Assembly (NCBI GenBank): GCA_029532415.1
Contig: JAQOTA010000058.1
Location: 992,001 to 1,056,000, forward strand
DNA from: Marasmius tenuissimus
Lineage: Eukaryota > Basidiomycota > Agaricomycetes > Agaricales > Marasmiaceae
Length of the DNA: 64,000 nt
Direction: 5' to 3'
The notes under the pieces were generated by a model, which did not search any database, had not been told where the DNA came from, and was given only the letters and a program-made list of their open reading frames with translations. The position numbers and the translations under genes are program-made. Of this stretch, positions 49,222 through 60,527 are shown in pieces (the first letter of the stretch is position 1; each line of letters starts with the position of its first letter).

Positions 49222-49397
49222 TTGTGATGTGTAGACTTTTAGAACAATGTAGCATTTACATCAACGCACAAGAGAGAATCTGCTTTCTCGCCGCTTGGCT
49301 CGAAAATCTCGTCGCAGGATTTGAAATACCACCAATGTATGTCGCGGGCCACCGGTCCTGGCGTAACCGACGGTCCGGTCAATAAACACTTCTCGTT

Positions 49398-49404
49398 TAT
49401 AAAA
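49398..49404 (+). promoter_or_regulatory. TATA box near the DUF1932 gene start
   Basis: TATAAAA lies only 11 bp before the ATG at 49415 and 56 bp before the ATG at 49460. This favours the second ATG. Confidence 0.5.
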
Positions 49405-49459
49405 TTCCAATACCATGGAACACTCTCTCACAGTCTCTCGCTGTTCACGCCGAACCATA

Positions 49460-50572
49460 ATGGACTCGCACACTATCGCCTTACTTGCGCCTGGGGCTAT
49501 GGGGTCAAAGATTGCTCTTCGTTTATCCCAACGCGGCGCTGGAACCATCTTGACGAATCTTGACGGTCGTTCAGAAGCAACTGTTAAACGAGCACAAGAG
49601 TCCGGAATGAAGCACGCTTCGTATTCCGAGATCGTCTCTCAAGCGACTTGTGTATTCAGTGTCGTCCCTCCAAAAGATGCGTTCTTGATAGCGGAGCGTA
49701 TAGCTGATACAGCCCGATCAAATCCTCCGAAGAGGGAAATCATATTCGCAGACTGTAACGCAGTCAATCCGGAGTCGTCCAAGAAAATGGCGCAGCTGTT
49801 CGAAGGAACTGCCGTCAAGTTCATTGATGGCGCCATCGTAGGGGCTCCTCCATCGGACACGTACAATCCCGGAATCTATGTTTCTGCCAACTCGCAGGAT
49901 GAAGCGGCGTTGGACGAGTTCGTGGCGTTGTCGAATGGGTTCGGGCTCAATGTCATCCCTCTGAAGGGTGAAGGCGCTGGAGTGGGGGATGCTAGCGCTC
50001 TGAAGATGGCTCACGCGGTATTCCCTTTGCTTGTTTGCACAGTTCCCTACTCACCCTCACCGCGTTGGCGTTGGCATGTCTTAGGGTGTCGTAAAAGGCT
50101 CACTAGGGCTCTTTGTATCAATGATACTTTGTAGGTCGTTCTCTATATCAGTCGTGTTCCATTTGACTGACATTACCGTAGCGGCATACGCTTCGTCGCC
50201 CTCGACTGCGAAAGGCTTATTACACTCACTTAGCATCTCACAACCGGTATACATCGATTTGATTATCCGACTCATACCACAAATGATACCCAAGGCATAT
50301 CGTTTCGTGAAGGAGATGGAAGAAATATCAGGTTTCGTAGGTGGTGAAGAAGGAAAGACTTTCGAGGGTATGGAGAAGATATTCGAAAGGGTAGCTGCCG
50401 CTCATGACACGTCTCCTAATCATGACTCTGGAGAGACGCAACTTCTGCTTCAGTTTGTGGAAGATGCGAAGGAGGTTTGGGAACAGACAAAGGTGCGTTG
50501 CGGGTCATCTCGCTCAAGTGATCCTGAGCCTTACTGTCCACCACGTTCTAGACTACAGTTAAATTCTACTAG
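49460..50572 (+). CDS. 3-hydroxyisobutyrate dehydrogenase-like protein (NAD-binding + DUF1932)
   Basis: Exons 49460-50017, 50085-50130, 50182-50492 and 50552-50572 give 311 aa. The Rossmann start is IALLAPGAMGSKIALRL. Then ATCVFSVVPPKDAF, IIFADCNAVNPESSKKM and KFIDGAIVGAPPSDTYNPGIYVS follow the beta-hydroxyacid dehydrogenase fold. GEGAGVGDASALKMAHAG holds the catalytic-type Lys of the family, and the all-alpha DUF1932 C-domain contains LLHSLSISQPVYIDL and PQMIPKAYRFVKEMEE. The substrate is a small hydroxyacid, not determined. A second in-frame ATG at 49415 would add 15 residues, but the TATA box position argues against it. The last 21-nt exon (TTVKFY) is chosen because the unspliced extension is low quality. 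Confidence 0.85.
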
Positions 50573-50678
50573 ATCGGGATACAGTCTGATACAGAGGAAT
50601 GGACAGAGATTGGAAGGATTTGTACAAGATTCAAAGTGAATACACTGCAGTAAAGAGCAATCTGAAGCAATATCTCGT

Positions 50679-52530
50679 TTACACACTTGAGGACGAGTCG
50701 CTGTGTTCAGGAACCATCGACTGGGGTTTTTCTTCGAACGCTTTCGCATCCTTATATAGCGGGGCCTCTTTCAGCTCGATCCCTACACACAAACATGTTA
50801 GCGCGGTTGTGAGACGAGGGAGGACGGGAAACTTGCCCTCATCATTTTGTGCACAGACATGACTGTGTATTTGAACGGTTCTATAATTTGACGTGTGAGC
50901 AGCGACCAGTGAAATCATAGGCGCGGACTCAGATACTCACATAGGCATAGAGCGAGTTTGACTAGTTTGAGTCCTGGTGACGAATCGAGGCATCATCGAA
51001 GACTGAGCCTGTGTGCGGTCCATGTCCTTCCGCGTTTCACCACATACGTTTAGACCCGAGGATTGAGCCACCTTGACCAAAAGTTCTTGGACAAATCGTC
51101 AGTGTATGGCAGACTCACTCGTCACAAGTATTACTCACGAGACATGTTCATCTCGATCTGCAGCTTAACAATGTAAACCACGGGATGGAACTGGCAACAT
51201 TGGTTAGCTGTGTTTCGAAGGAATGAAAGATGGATCATGGAGATGGGCCAACCTGACAATAAACAAAGCCGTTCTTGAGTGCAGTGACCCCCAGAAGAAC
51301 GATGTCCATGCTAATCGACAGGAAAATGATGTACAGATTGAATCTGGCGGAGGGTGTAGGTTTCGGAAACATTCGTAAAAAAAAAAGACAGTGTCGTGGA
51401 CGCACTTAAACACGGGAAGATATTTCTTCAGGCCATGATCCACAAGTCTCTTCTTGACGAGTACGATAAACATGATGTTAAGCGCCAGATCGAGGCCTAT
51501 GCAGCGGGATATACATGACTTGTGGGTCGCAAAAATTAGAATGTATTACTCACACAGATAGACCGACTTCTCGAACCGGTCCCACCAATGGTTTAAAGCC
51601 ATGAACTGGTGATTAATCTGTAACTGCGCAGGTATCCCTGGAGAGTCAATCTTAGTCACCGAGAAGTTCGGGGTGAAGATGTGGACCCACTCACATATAC
51701 ATGCGGAAGAGATCGAAATCAATCCAATGATTCCTATAACGGTGGCTTTGAGGATAAGCTATACGTCCCGTCAGTATGGAAGGGAAAGATAGCTCTGAAT
51801 GGGCTAACGGACGCGCTGTCTTGGGGCCATTATGATTATACACAAACGATTGACAATGATGAACATCAAGCACGACACCTAAGCGCAGGGCACGCGGGGA
51901 GGAGGGGGTCAGCGGACTGAGGACTCTGAACATTGGTGGGCAAGACGCACTTGGAGTATCCAGCAGATAATTAGAGTGAGGAAGACGTCCAGTCCGGGAG
52001 GAATAACCTTGTAGAGGTAAAGCCATGTAGTAATCTAAAGGAAAGATTGTCAGTCGCCACACAGGGTACAATCGGCCTCTAGACGCACACTGAATCCGAG
52101 ATCACTAGACGACCTCAGTTATCAGTAACCCTACCAGTCGAGCAACTTTATACTGGCTTACGCGAGTATTTCTAGCCATATCATGACGATATAATAGCTA
52201 ATCTAGAGTTGGACTAAGTCGTGAAAACGGGCATGAAGCTAAACGAAGGCATACCCTCTTGGATCTCCTGGTTTCCAACACAGCAGTCCATACGACATTC
52301 ACGACGAACCCTAACTATAAGGCCGATGGGTCAAAGGTCCCAACTCAAGCTGTTGACGTAAAACACTCACGAACCAGCCAAAGACGATTGATCCTACCAA
52401 AAAGGGCTCACGGTCAGGGATGGCAGTCCTGAATGGATTTTTGACATAGCTCACCTAGTACTAAATCACCTCTGGTGACCTCAAGTTCCTGGAAAGGTTT
52501 CTCAGTGCGAAAACCGACGTCGATAGCCAT
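50679..52530 (-). CDS. Seven-TM membrane protein, uncharacterised Agaricomycete family
   Basis: Fourteen exons: 52530-52455, 52394-52371, 52310-52255, 52202-52162, 52104-52089, 52034-51951, 51878-51813, 51758-51695, 51637-51554, 51496-51406, 51343-51253, 51190-51139, 51085-50941 and 50880-50679, giving 363 aa. All phases close. It starts MAIDVGFRTEKPFQELEVTRG. TM segments follow (for example IVFWLVRFVVNVVWTAVLETRR, YYIVMIWLEILA, VFLTLIICWILQ, FIIVNRLCIIIM, VIGIIGLISIS). Later come VYLCLDLALNIMFIVLVKKRLVDHGL, FNLYIIFLSISMDIVLLGV, FVYCQFHPVVYIVKLQIEMNMS, and a soluble Ser-rich tail. This fits a large Agaricomycete family of predicted 7-TM proteins. Ligand and function are unknown. The weakest junctions are exons 2-3 and 7-8. 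Confidence 0.78.
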
Positions 52531-53463
52531 GTACGCGTAAATGTGGTGGCATATGATAGAGCAATTTGCAGGCTTATATAGCACGGTTCAAGGGGCCTGG
52601 GGGGAGAAACCGGGCTAATGATGGAAAGCGGCATTTGCGTGAATGGAGTCGGATGTTTGAGAGACATTTCCTGATTCAGGCCTGTCGGCTACGACGGACA
52701 CCTTCAACTTGAATTAACTAGACGTCCCTTTCCCTTTAGGTTAGTTCTCTGTGGGGTTGGATGAATTCAAACATTCTTATAAAAACTAGCGAGACCCTGA
52801 ATACCAAGAGCAGACCGAGCGGTGACTGAGCGAAACCCTCGCATGGAGTTCGGTCTGGAGATGATCGACGTCGATGAGGCGTAATGTCGTCGATCCTTCC
52901 GAAGGTTTACCCACACGTCGCCTGCCGAACGAAATACTCGACAGGGGCTGATGTGGGCTGCACGGTCACGGCGGGATGAGGCTTCACGATCGTGGCAGGC
53001 GCGCCGGAGGGGAGGGGGTCATGCGACTGTAAGGCAGATACTACGCATACCACTGTTGACAGTCATTTAAGTCTTGCAGTAAAAGGAATACAGAGAGTAT
53101 TCGTAGTACCAAAGTGTGTGAGGAACTGATCTTTTGAGAAGTTTCTGGGAGGGCCATTGAATACCGGAGGATATTGAGCTATATGTTCAGCAGACCTTCA
53201 GGTATTGATGGAGCGATCAGCTCAAAATTGCAGAGCGTCAAATACATCACAACTTGATGGCCTGCAGCTGAGGATACATAGCGTGTATATCGTGTATGTA
53301 CAGAGGTGGCAAGGAAATTGAGGGATGTGATGTGGTGGTTGCCGGACAGACTGATAAGGGACATTTTCCCCACGTATACCTGCTCCCTGTCTGTCCGCTT
53401 TGACCATTCTGGAGAGGCTCTCGTTCATCTATTGATACCGCTACCATCTCAGTCCTTCCTTCA
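52531..53463. other. Divergent intergenic, 7-TM / GDSL
   Basis: About 930 bp. Short frames only. It contains the start regions of both genes. Confidence 0.5.
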
Positions 53464-54661
53464 ATGTCGCAAGTCATTCAGTTTACCGGATCGTGGCCTT
53501 CATTTCCTTTGCTGCGCAAGCTTGTTATATTGTATGCTAAATCTCTACGACTTCCCTGTCTCTTTTCGAGGGCTAACAACAGTTCTCAGCGGTGATTCTT
53601 ATAGCTCAGTTGGTTTTGGAAGGAACCGAAATGCGCCTAACACGCAGGACTTGCCGCAAAGTGGCCGTCCTTTGGGGGTCTCCTTCCCTGGAGATTGGAT
53701 GTCGATGTGGAATGAACCAGGTACTACCCGTATTCTGGACCCTGACTAGAAGTCCAAACCCACAACTGGATATCTTTCTGCGGCGCAGGTACTCCCAACT
53801 GGGTTGGATACTTTATCACCAAATACGGGTCAGAGCCGTTGTATAACCCCGAAGTTATACAGCAATCCTCGGAGTACATGGAGAGGCCATATCTCATTTA
53901 TGACTATGCCAAAGGTGGAGACACTGTTACCCTTTCATCCTCAGGAGGCGAATCGGGACTGGCATTTGCTGTCGAGCAGCGTTTTTTGGTCGATACTGTG
54001 AAGCAGCACAAGGACTTGACCTTTGAAGACGCACTCTTCGGTTAGTTTTGGATCTGCGTTCACTTCGGTATCCCTGTTAACAATCTCTCAAGTGTGCTGG
54101 ATTGGTATCAATGACTGCGCGTGAGTTGTGGGTCTATGAAGAGAAATGACATTCATCCTCCCTAGGTATTCGCGCGAACACGCGCAAACAATCGACAAGA
54201 TTTTCTCCCTGCATGATCGACTATACAAGGAGGTCCATGCACGTAACTTCATGTTTGTCGACGTTCCTCCAATTGAACGAACTCCCGCGGGTACGCTCCG
54301 TTGGAAATAGCTTGACCGAATTGCTCACAAACTTTTCTGTGGCTCTTCAGTCCATCGCGGAAGCGAGGAATCAGCAGGGGCGAACTATACTAATTGGAAT
54401 ACCACGCTTCAATCATCACTTGACGCCTTCGCCGTGTCTCATCCTGACTCAACTGTTCTGCTTTACTCGTCCCATGCTCTCTTCACGCGAGTACTAGATA
54501 GCCCGACTACCTACGGCTTCGAGCAGTCGGACGCCAAGCAACAACGCGGCAGAATTTGGAGGGATCACCTCCACCCCACGACCAGGATTCATGATATTCT
54601 CGCTGAGGACATAGCGTCATTTTTGAAGAGCGTTAGACCCGCAGCTGACGGCTCAAAGTAG
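53464..54661 (+). CDS. GDSL/SGNH esterase (CE16-like)
   Basis: Exons 53464-53531, 53590-53720, 53789-54040, 54093-54120, 54166-54290 and 54351-54661 give 304 aa. Block I is LVIFGDSYSSVGF (catalytic Ser). PGTPNWVGYFITKYG and YDYAKGGDTV follow, block III is WIGINDC (oxyanion Asn), and block V is WRDHLHPTTRIHD (catalytic Asp and His). This is the layout of fungal acetyl esterases of family CE16, which remove acetyl groups from xylo-oligomers. The start MSQVIQFTGSWPSFPLLRKL has no clear signal peptide, so location is open. A 13-residue insertion after GGDTV might be an unspliced segment, but it is too short for an intron. Confidence 0.85.
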
Positions 54662-54773
54662 CGTCACTTTTTCATAGATAGTTAATACAGTTTTTGAGGT
54701 GGATAGACTGCTCTAAAGCATATTTGAGACCTGACAGTGAACTGGCACTATAGACGCGCCGGGTAAGTGCCAG

Positions 54774-54796
54774 ACGCGTACCCGCGTTTCCACGTG
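54774..54796. promoter_or_regulatory. ACGCGT and CACGTG boxes before RCL1
   Basis: ACGCGT at 54774-54779 and the E-box CACGTG at 54791-54796, both within 61 bp of the RCL1 ATG. Single copies, so suggestive only. Confidence 0.35.
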
Positions 54797-54834
54797 ATGT
54801 GATTTCCATTTTTTCACCTTCACCACCAGCTACA

Positions 54835-56331
54835 ATGACGACCCCTTCTACAGCCGTCGTCCACTTCAGTGGTCACCAATACCTTCGGCACCGTCTAGTG
54901 CTGTCCATACTAAGTGGAAAACCAGTTCGAATAGACAAAATACGGTCCGATGACAACAATCCTGGACTGCGAGGTGCGATTAGTATTTTTACCCTCGATC
55001 AGTATCCTATATTGACGTTAAAACCTCTCCGATTTTCAGACTTCGAAATCAGTCTTTTGCGGCTCTTAGAAAAGGTTACGAATGGGACAGTTATTGAGAT
55101 CTCGGTCACAGGTGCGCCGTCGTAGTGCTCTCATTCAACTCTTGTACTAAAATGATGTCAGGTACTGCTCTACTACTGAAGCCGGGCATTATCTCAGGTG
55201 GTCCCATCGTCCATGACTGTCCTCTATCAAGATCTGTTGGATACTTCCTTGAACCAGTCATCATGCTGGCGCCATTCGCGAAGAAACCTTTGCAACTCAC
55301 ACTACGCGGCATAACCACCGATGATAAAGACCTTTCGGTACGCCAAGCGATTGTAGACCCCAAAGTAATTCCTTATTGTTGCGCAGGTAGATCTCATACG
55401 GACTGTGACACTTCCTCATCTCCAACTGTTCGGAATCTCAGATGGGGTGGAACTACGGGTATGGCTAATTTCATGTCGATGCCTCCCTGCTCGCAAACGA
55501 AATGATTGTTGGCGTTACAGATAAAGAAACGGGGTGCAATGCCTGGTGGTGGGGGAGAAGTTCAATTCATATGCCCAGTCGTCAAACAAGTCAAGACACT
55601 CAATTTCATGGAACCGGGAAGGATAAAACGAATACGGGGAATATCGTGCGTCTTTTGTCCGTTCACATCGCGATTTCAGGCAAGCTCATGAGAGACGCAA
55701 CTGGACAGACATGCGGTACGAGTCAACCCACAGTTCTCGAACAGGATGATAGAAGCCTCTCGGTCGCTACTCAACCGGTATATTCCCGATATATACTTGT
55801 ATTCCGACGTGTACAAGGGTGAAGAGAGTGGAAAGTAAGCAATTTTCGTCCGTCGTCGGAATGTCCTCCGCTGATCTCGTGCGTTAAGATCGCCAGGATA
55901 TGCGCTGAGCTTGGTAGCTGAAAGCACCACGTCTGCGTTGTACTGCGCGGAGGCCGTGTCACAACCAGGCATTGCACCGGAAGATATTGCGTTACAAGCA
56001 ACGCGTACGCTCCTTGACGAGATACAGAAGGGAGGATGTGTTGATCAAAAACACCAATCTCTTGTTCTCATCATGATGGTTCTTGGGAGCGAAGACGTTG
56101 GTCGATGTCGTATGAACTTGCCAACTGCCAGGAGGTACGGCTCTTCGTATCTCCGTTTCTCCAGTTCTCCCCTCATTCTGGGTTTCTTTCAGCGTCCAAC
56201 TTCTCAGGGATATTAAGGATTTCTTTGGAACCTCCTTCAAGGTTGTCCCTACGGATTCCAGCGATTCGCAGCAGTTATTATACTCATGCTACGGCACTGG
56301 TTATGTCAATGCCAATAGGACACTAGCATAG
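54835..56331 (+). CDS. RCL1: RNA 3'-terminal phosphate cyclase-like protein, 18S rRNA processing
   Basis: Exons 54835-54973, 55040-55111, 55162-55337, 55387-55458, 55521-55645, 55709-55834, 55889-56134 and 56193-56331 give 364 aa. Motifs: FSGHQYLRHRLVLSILSGKPV, KPGIISGGPIVHDCP, YFLEPVIMLAPFAKKPLQL, KKRGAMPGGGGEVQF, GRIKRIRGISHAVRVNPQF, GYALSLVAESTTSALYCAE, MMVLGSEDVGRCRMNLP and the end YGTGYVNANRTLA. Rcl1 sits in the U3 processome with Bms1. The cyclase catalytic His is not expected in this branch. Intron 5's acceptor (55708) was chosen among four AGs because only it restores GIS-HAVRVNP. Confidence 0.94.
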
Positions 56332-56514
56332 TCTTTGTGCTGGCATTACATTCATTGAAAAGTATACACGGAATACTTTTGTAACTAATTGGCATACTGT
56401 AAGGTTCCAGGCCGCGCTTGTAATACACTTGTACATGGCTGTCATTCTCGTTGTCGAGCGGACTGAGCGAACGAGATGAGTCCAGTAAGTTGCAAGAATG
56501 CTGAGAGAGCTCAC

Positions 56515-57408
56515 CTAAGAGAGTCTAGCATATTTAATGTAGGCGAAACTGAGAGCTGCCCCAGTGATGAGTCCGAGCGACCATGGTACGGCGTTGGAAA
56601 AGGACGAAGTAGGTGCAGGATGAGATCCGGTCTCTTGCGAAGGCGCTTTTTTTGCGATGGGCTTTCCACCGAGTTCCTCTATGGTTGGAACGCGCTCTTT
56701 CTCCCAGCCTTCGTCCAGAAGGCCCTGTATCATTGAGTCGTCCAGCTGAGTGAAATCTTCCATGTCCCACTTGTCGCAAACTTGTGTCATCCACTGCATT
56801 CTTCTCCGGCCCAGGGGGCCTCCGACTCCGGGAGCTCGTTTCTTCAGTTGAGCCCTCAACGCTCCGATTTTCGTGATCGCCTCCCCCTCATATCCAGATA
56901 ACCCAGCCTGCAACTTCTTCCTCATCAGCCCAGATAGCCTCGGGCCGTTTCCGTTCGTAGAAATCATGACCTGAAGAGGTCCATCGCGGATCTGAGCACC
57001 GAAGAAGAAGTCGCAGAGGTCAGGAATATCGGCGGCGTTGACGGGAATCTTGGCCTGTCGACATAGCTCGACAATGTCGTGGGATTGGATATGATCATCG
57101 ATAGCTGTTAGAACCAGGTCGACTTCGTTTAATTCCGCGGCGCCGGTAAAAGTACGGTCGTGATAGGTGATGCGTTCTGGGAAGAGCTCGATGTAACGAC
57201 GAGTTCGGGCGTTGAGTCCTGATTGAGGACACAGAACGACCATACGCGCGTCGGTCCCAATGACAGAATCAAGCCGCTGTGAAGCTACTTCTCCCCCGCC
57301 AACAATGAGAACAGTTTTGTCCTTCAGCTGCCATGCAAGCATCAACGAGCCTCCACCGACGTTGAATGGATTCACGAAAGCGTCCTGGTCTCTTGGTTTG
57401 TCTGCCAT
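56515..57408 (-). CDS. MET8: MET8, precorrin-2 dehydrogenase / sirohydrochlorin ferrochelatase
   Basis: A single exon, 297 aa. The NAD-binding start is KTVLIVGGGEVASQRLDSVI (about 31-50). DLVLTAIDDHIQSHDIVELCR and IPVNAADIPDLCDFFFGAQIRDGPLQVMISTNGNGPRLSGLMRKKL form the rest of the dehydrogenase and chelatase unit, including the DIPDLCDF segment that carries the catalytic Asp. Helices GYEGEAITKIGALRAQLKKR and RRMQWMTQVCDKWDMEDF follow. It makes siroheme for sulfite reductase. A C-terminal hydrophobic stretch (SLGLITGAALSFAYIKY) could anchor it in a membrane. It is one of the few intronless genes in the window. Confidence 0.95.
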   Translation of the reverse strand: MADKPRDQDAFVNPFNVGGGSLMLAWQLKDKTVLIVGGGEVASQRLDSVIGTDARMVVLCPQSGLNARTRRYIELFPERITYHDRTFTGAAELNEVDLVLTAIDDHIQSHDIVELCRQAKIPVNAADIPDLCDFFFGAQIRDGPLQVMISTNGNGPRLSGLMRKKLQAGLSGYEGEAITKIGALRAQLKKRAPGVGGPLGRRRMQWMTQVCDKWDMEDFTQLDDSMIQGLLDEGWEKERVPTIEELGGKPIAKKAPSQETGSHPAPTSSFSNAVPWSLGLITGAALSFAYIKYARLS

Positions 57409-57678
57409 GACTCAGTGTAGCGGAGGTTCTCGGAGAGATTGACAGAAACGAGTGTCTTGATCTGAGCTTTTTGAATAAATCGAAGGGACTGGACTGAGGT
57501 ACACTTGCGAATTTGTTGCCAATTCTCGCGGAGGAGGGTCAGACGGAAGTCTAGAGGGTTAGTCAGCACGTGCTGTGTAATTGTTGCCCTCTCCCTCGGA
57601 CCTCCAGAATCATAGTGCCGCCATATTTCAGAGGGTCCCTGTCGTTCTTCAGTCACATCTTCTCCCTGATAACCTCCA

Positions 57679-58908
57679 ATGCCTAAAGCCGATATCAACA
57701 AAGCTGGTTGGGAACAAAGTGACTTTCCAATCTTATGCGAAACATGTGCGTTTTCGTTTGCTTTCCCTCAGTTCATGGTCTAACCTGCTTATTCTATACC
57801 AGGCCTAGGAGACAACCCCTTCGTTCGAATGGTACTTGGTACACTCAAATGAGAAGAAGTCACTCAGAACTCATGGGTTTCTCCAGTCTAAACAGGAATA
57901 CGGTCGTTCTTGCGGCACCTGTGCGCGGCCTTTCACGGTGTTCCGTTGGAAACCAGGCTCAGAAGCGCGTTATAAAACCACTGTCATTTGCCAAACTTGC
58001 GCCAAGATAAAGAATGTCTGCCAGACTTGCCTGCTTGACCTGGAGTATGGGCTCCCAACGCAAGTGCGAGATACTGCTTTAGGATATCAGAGCGAAGCCC
58101 CAAACAGCGACATCAACCGAGAATATTACGCTCAGAATATGGAGTCCAAGGTGCATAATCGTCGTCTGTCTCTATATTTATGTGTCTGACCGACTCTCAG
58201 CTGGAAGGGAACAAGTCTGGGCTCGACAACGGTCGAGCGCAATCTGCCGGAAAAGAAATGTTGAAACAACTGGCCCGAACCGACCCTTACTACAAGCGTA
58301 ACCGTCCGAAAATATGCTCATTTTTCGTGAAAGGAGAATGCAATCGGGGGAACGAATGTCCTTTCCGTCATGAAAAGCCGGCTGATAACGAACTTGCCAA
58401 CCAAAGTATCAAAGACCGGTACTACGGAAATAACGATCCTGTCGCGAAGAAAATACTCGCGCAAAATTCCATCAAACAAGGTCTACAACCTCCGGAAGAC
58501 CAAACTATCGTAAGGACATATTGAACTGGATTACGGTGACCCTAACGTTTTGGTTGTAGATGTCTCTCTTCATAACCTCTTTGGCACCTACATCAACAGA
58601 GCAGAGTGTGCGGACGCATGTGACACAATCACTGCCATCTGTGGATCCCACGAAGCTGAGGTCGATCGTTTATGTGGAGAAATCAAGGTCGGTAAACATT
58701 AATATACCGCGAAAAAGTGATGGAACTGAAAGTTTTCTTATCTAGATGCGCGTTTGTCAACTTCAAAGACAGGGAGTCAGCAGAGCGGACGGCAGAGGCG
58801 TGGGCTCATGGCTTAGAAATTGACGGGCAGAGAACTACTGTGAAATGGGGGAGAAGTCGTCCGACAGCAGCGCCACCTACAGCGGGACCCTCAACTGTCA
58901 CGGCCTGA
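57679..58908 (+). CDS. SLT11: Pre-mRNA splicing factor SLT11/ECM2 (RBM22-like)
   Basis: Exons 57679-57745, 57803-57831, 57887-58150, 58201-58509, 58560-58687 and 58746-58908 give 319 aa. The N-terminal torus zinc part has [33 protein letters not shown] and [29 protein letters not shown] finger follows ([23 protein letters not shown]), then an RRM ([42 protein letters not shown]). RBM22/Ecm2 contacts the U2/U6 catalytic core of the active spliceosome. The exon 2-3 acceptor (57886) is chosen to give RMSKQEYG. The domain order is full and no key Cys is missing. Confidence 0.93.
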
Positions 58909-59062
58909 ACGTTTGCATTCAGTTAGGTATTGGCTAGAGGAATTTTCATTGGCTCGTCTCCATGCACTGTTCCTTGTGGTTTGTAATATGATTTATGTGT
59001 TTGTAAGTATGGTATGATTGACTACTTAATGTACGACAGACAGTGCGAGACCTCCGTTCCTT

Positions 59063-60323
59063 TCAACTTGGTGCGACGAGTCCTCCAACAACGAATGCGG
59101 CCAACCAGGCCACGTTGTTTTCCCAACCCACCCCAGTTGCAATGGCTCGGCCAAGATTGACCAAAGCAGGGCCAGCTGTGGGTAGTATAAGTCAGTGACG
59201 AGGATGTATGATGGATTTAGAACGTACGGCAAACACCAGCGATACCCCATCCAACCCCGAAGATTGCAGCGCCCCACAAGAGTCTTGCGCTCAAATCCGT
59301 CTTCTCAGGTATACAATATTTATCACCGAGCTTTGGCGTCTCTCGTGAACGGGCATGATGATAAAGAAAAATCGACGAAGGTAGCGCTCCGAGGGCGAGG
59401 AAAGCCAAAGAAGGATCGAAGGCTGGATGGTCTGGGAGTAGCAGGAATCCTAAAACCTTATTGCACTCGACGAGTCTGGATAGGCGTAGAGCGAGAGAGA
59501 AACCAAAACTTGTCGACCAGAAGGTCAGTAGCCGGGTGAGCTTGGAGAAAGGAGATCGGTTTGTGGGTCCCTATGTGTCCATGATATGAGTCCAGGTTTC
59601 TCTCGCGAACGTGAAACTTGTACATACCGCGAGATATAGGGCGGCTGCGAGTAGTAGGGGTGGTCCTTGTAAGGCTAGCAGGGTCTTGTCTGCCGCCCCC
59701 AAATAGAGAAATGAAGGGACATTGTTGTCGACCGGGGGCATTGATGAGTGAAGCCATCGTGCGACAGGAGCTGCTGCCGCAAAGAAACACATAGTCGCGG
59801 CGATAGATCTATGTATATAGTTTGACGAAGAGTGCTAAGCATTACTACAGTGAATTGAACTACCGACAGACCTTTTCGCAAGCCTAGAGATTCCGCAAAT
59901 CATGTGCCTATAAATCGTTGTGTGAGGGACCTGAGGCTTCCAGCTTCTCGGACTAAATAGTCACTAGCACGTACCCGGATGTACAGCCGTTAGCCAACTA
60001 CAAAACAAAGTTAGCTACCCCGAACAACGAGCCAATCAATCTCCACTAACCTTGCTCCCTAAACCCACGAGGAATCCGGAACCCAATATGAGGGGAATAC
60101 TGATTCCGCCACAGAACTCGGGGTGAGCTCCCTCAACGACGCCTGCGACCAATCCTCCAGAAACAAGACCCAAAACAGCAAACATTCCTTCTATGTCGCC
60201 CCTGAGAGCCCGATGCACAAAACCTGAGATTCCGAAAATGTTTCCATTGAGAACCATCAGGGCATGGGCTGGCAATGAGAGACCAATGCCGCCCAAAAAG
60301 GACGGGAGGAAAAGAGGGGGCAT
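59063..60323 (-). CDS. YeeE/YedE-family (sulfur transport-like) membrane protein, two-domain
   Basis: Exons 60323-60051, 59997-59975, 59907-59872, 59808-59628, 59570-59228 and 59175-59063 give 322 aa. Two copies of the YeeE/YedE type repeat are visible: LVLNGN and GISGFVHRALRGDIEG, then [35 protein letters not shown], and, in the C-terminal half, [27 protein letters not shown]. The GCTSGH and GVCPGP motifs hold the conserved Cys of the family. In bacteria YeeE imports thiosulfate. A similar role in sulfur-compound uptake is likely but inferred. About eight or nine TM segments. MET8, also in sulfur metabolism, lies 2 kb away, which may be chance. Confidence 0.85.
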
Positions 60324-60527
60324 TATCTAGTCTAACGGGAAAAGCGAGTAGGGAACTTCTGAGGGCGTTTGAAACATATGCATTTATATTTAAGCGGCTG
60401 TAACTGTAACTGTTACCAAGTCTCAAAAACTTTGCCGGTCGGAATGTACTGCTTATGAGGCTCATCGGCAGAAAAATTAGTATTAGTAACGCGGGCATAT
60501 GACCGACGACCACCGTCCAGATGTCAG

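Noticed and set aside
50493..50639. Longer C-terminus of the DUF1932 gene by reading through 50492
   Set aside because: The extra residues are low quality. The 59-nt intron with branch-like CTTAC and a stop after TTVKFY fits better.
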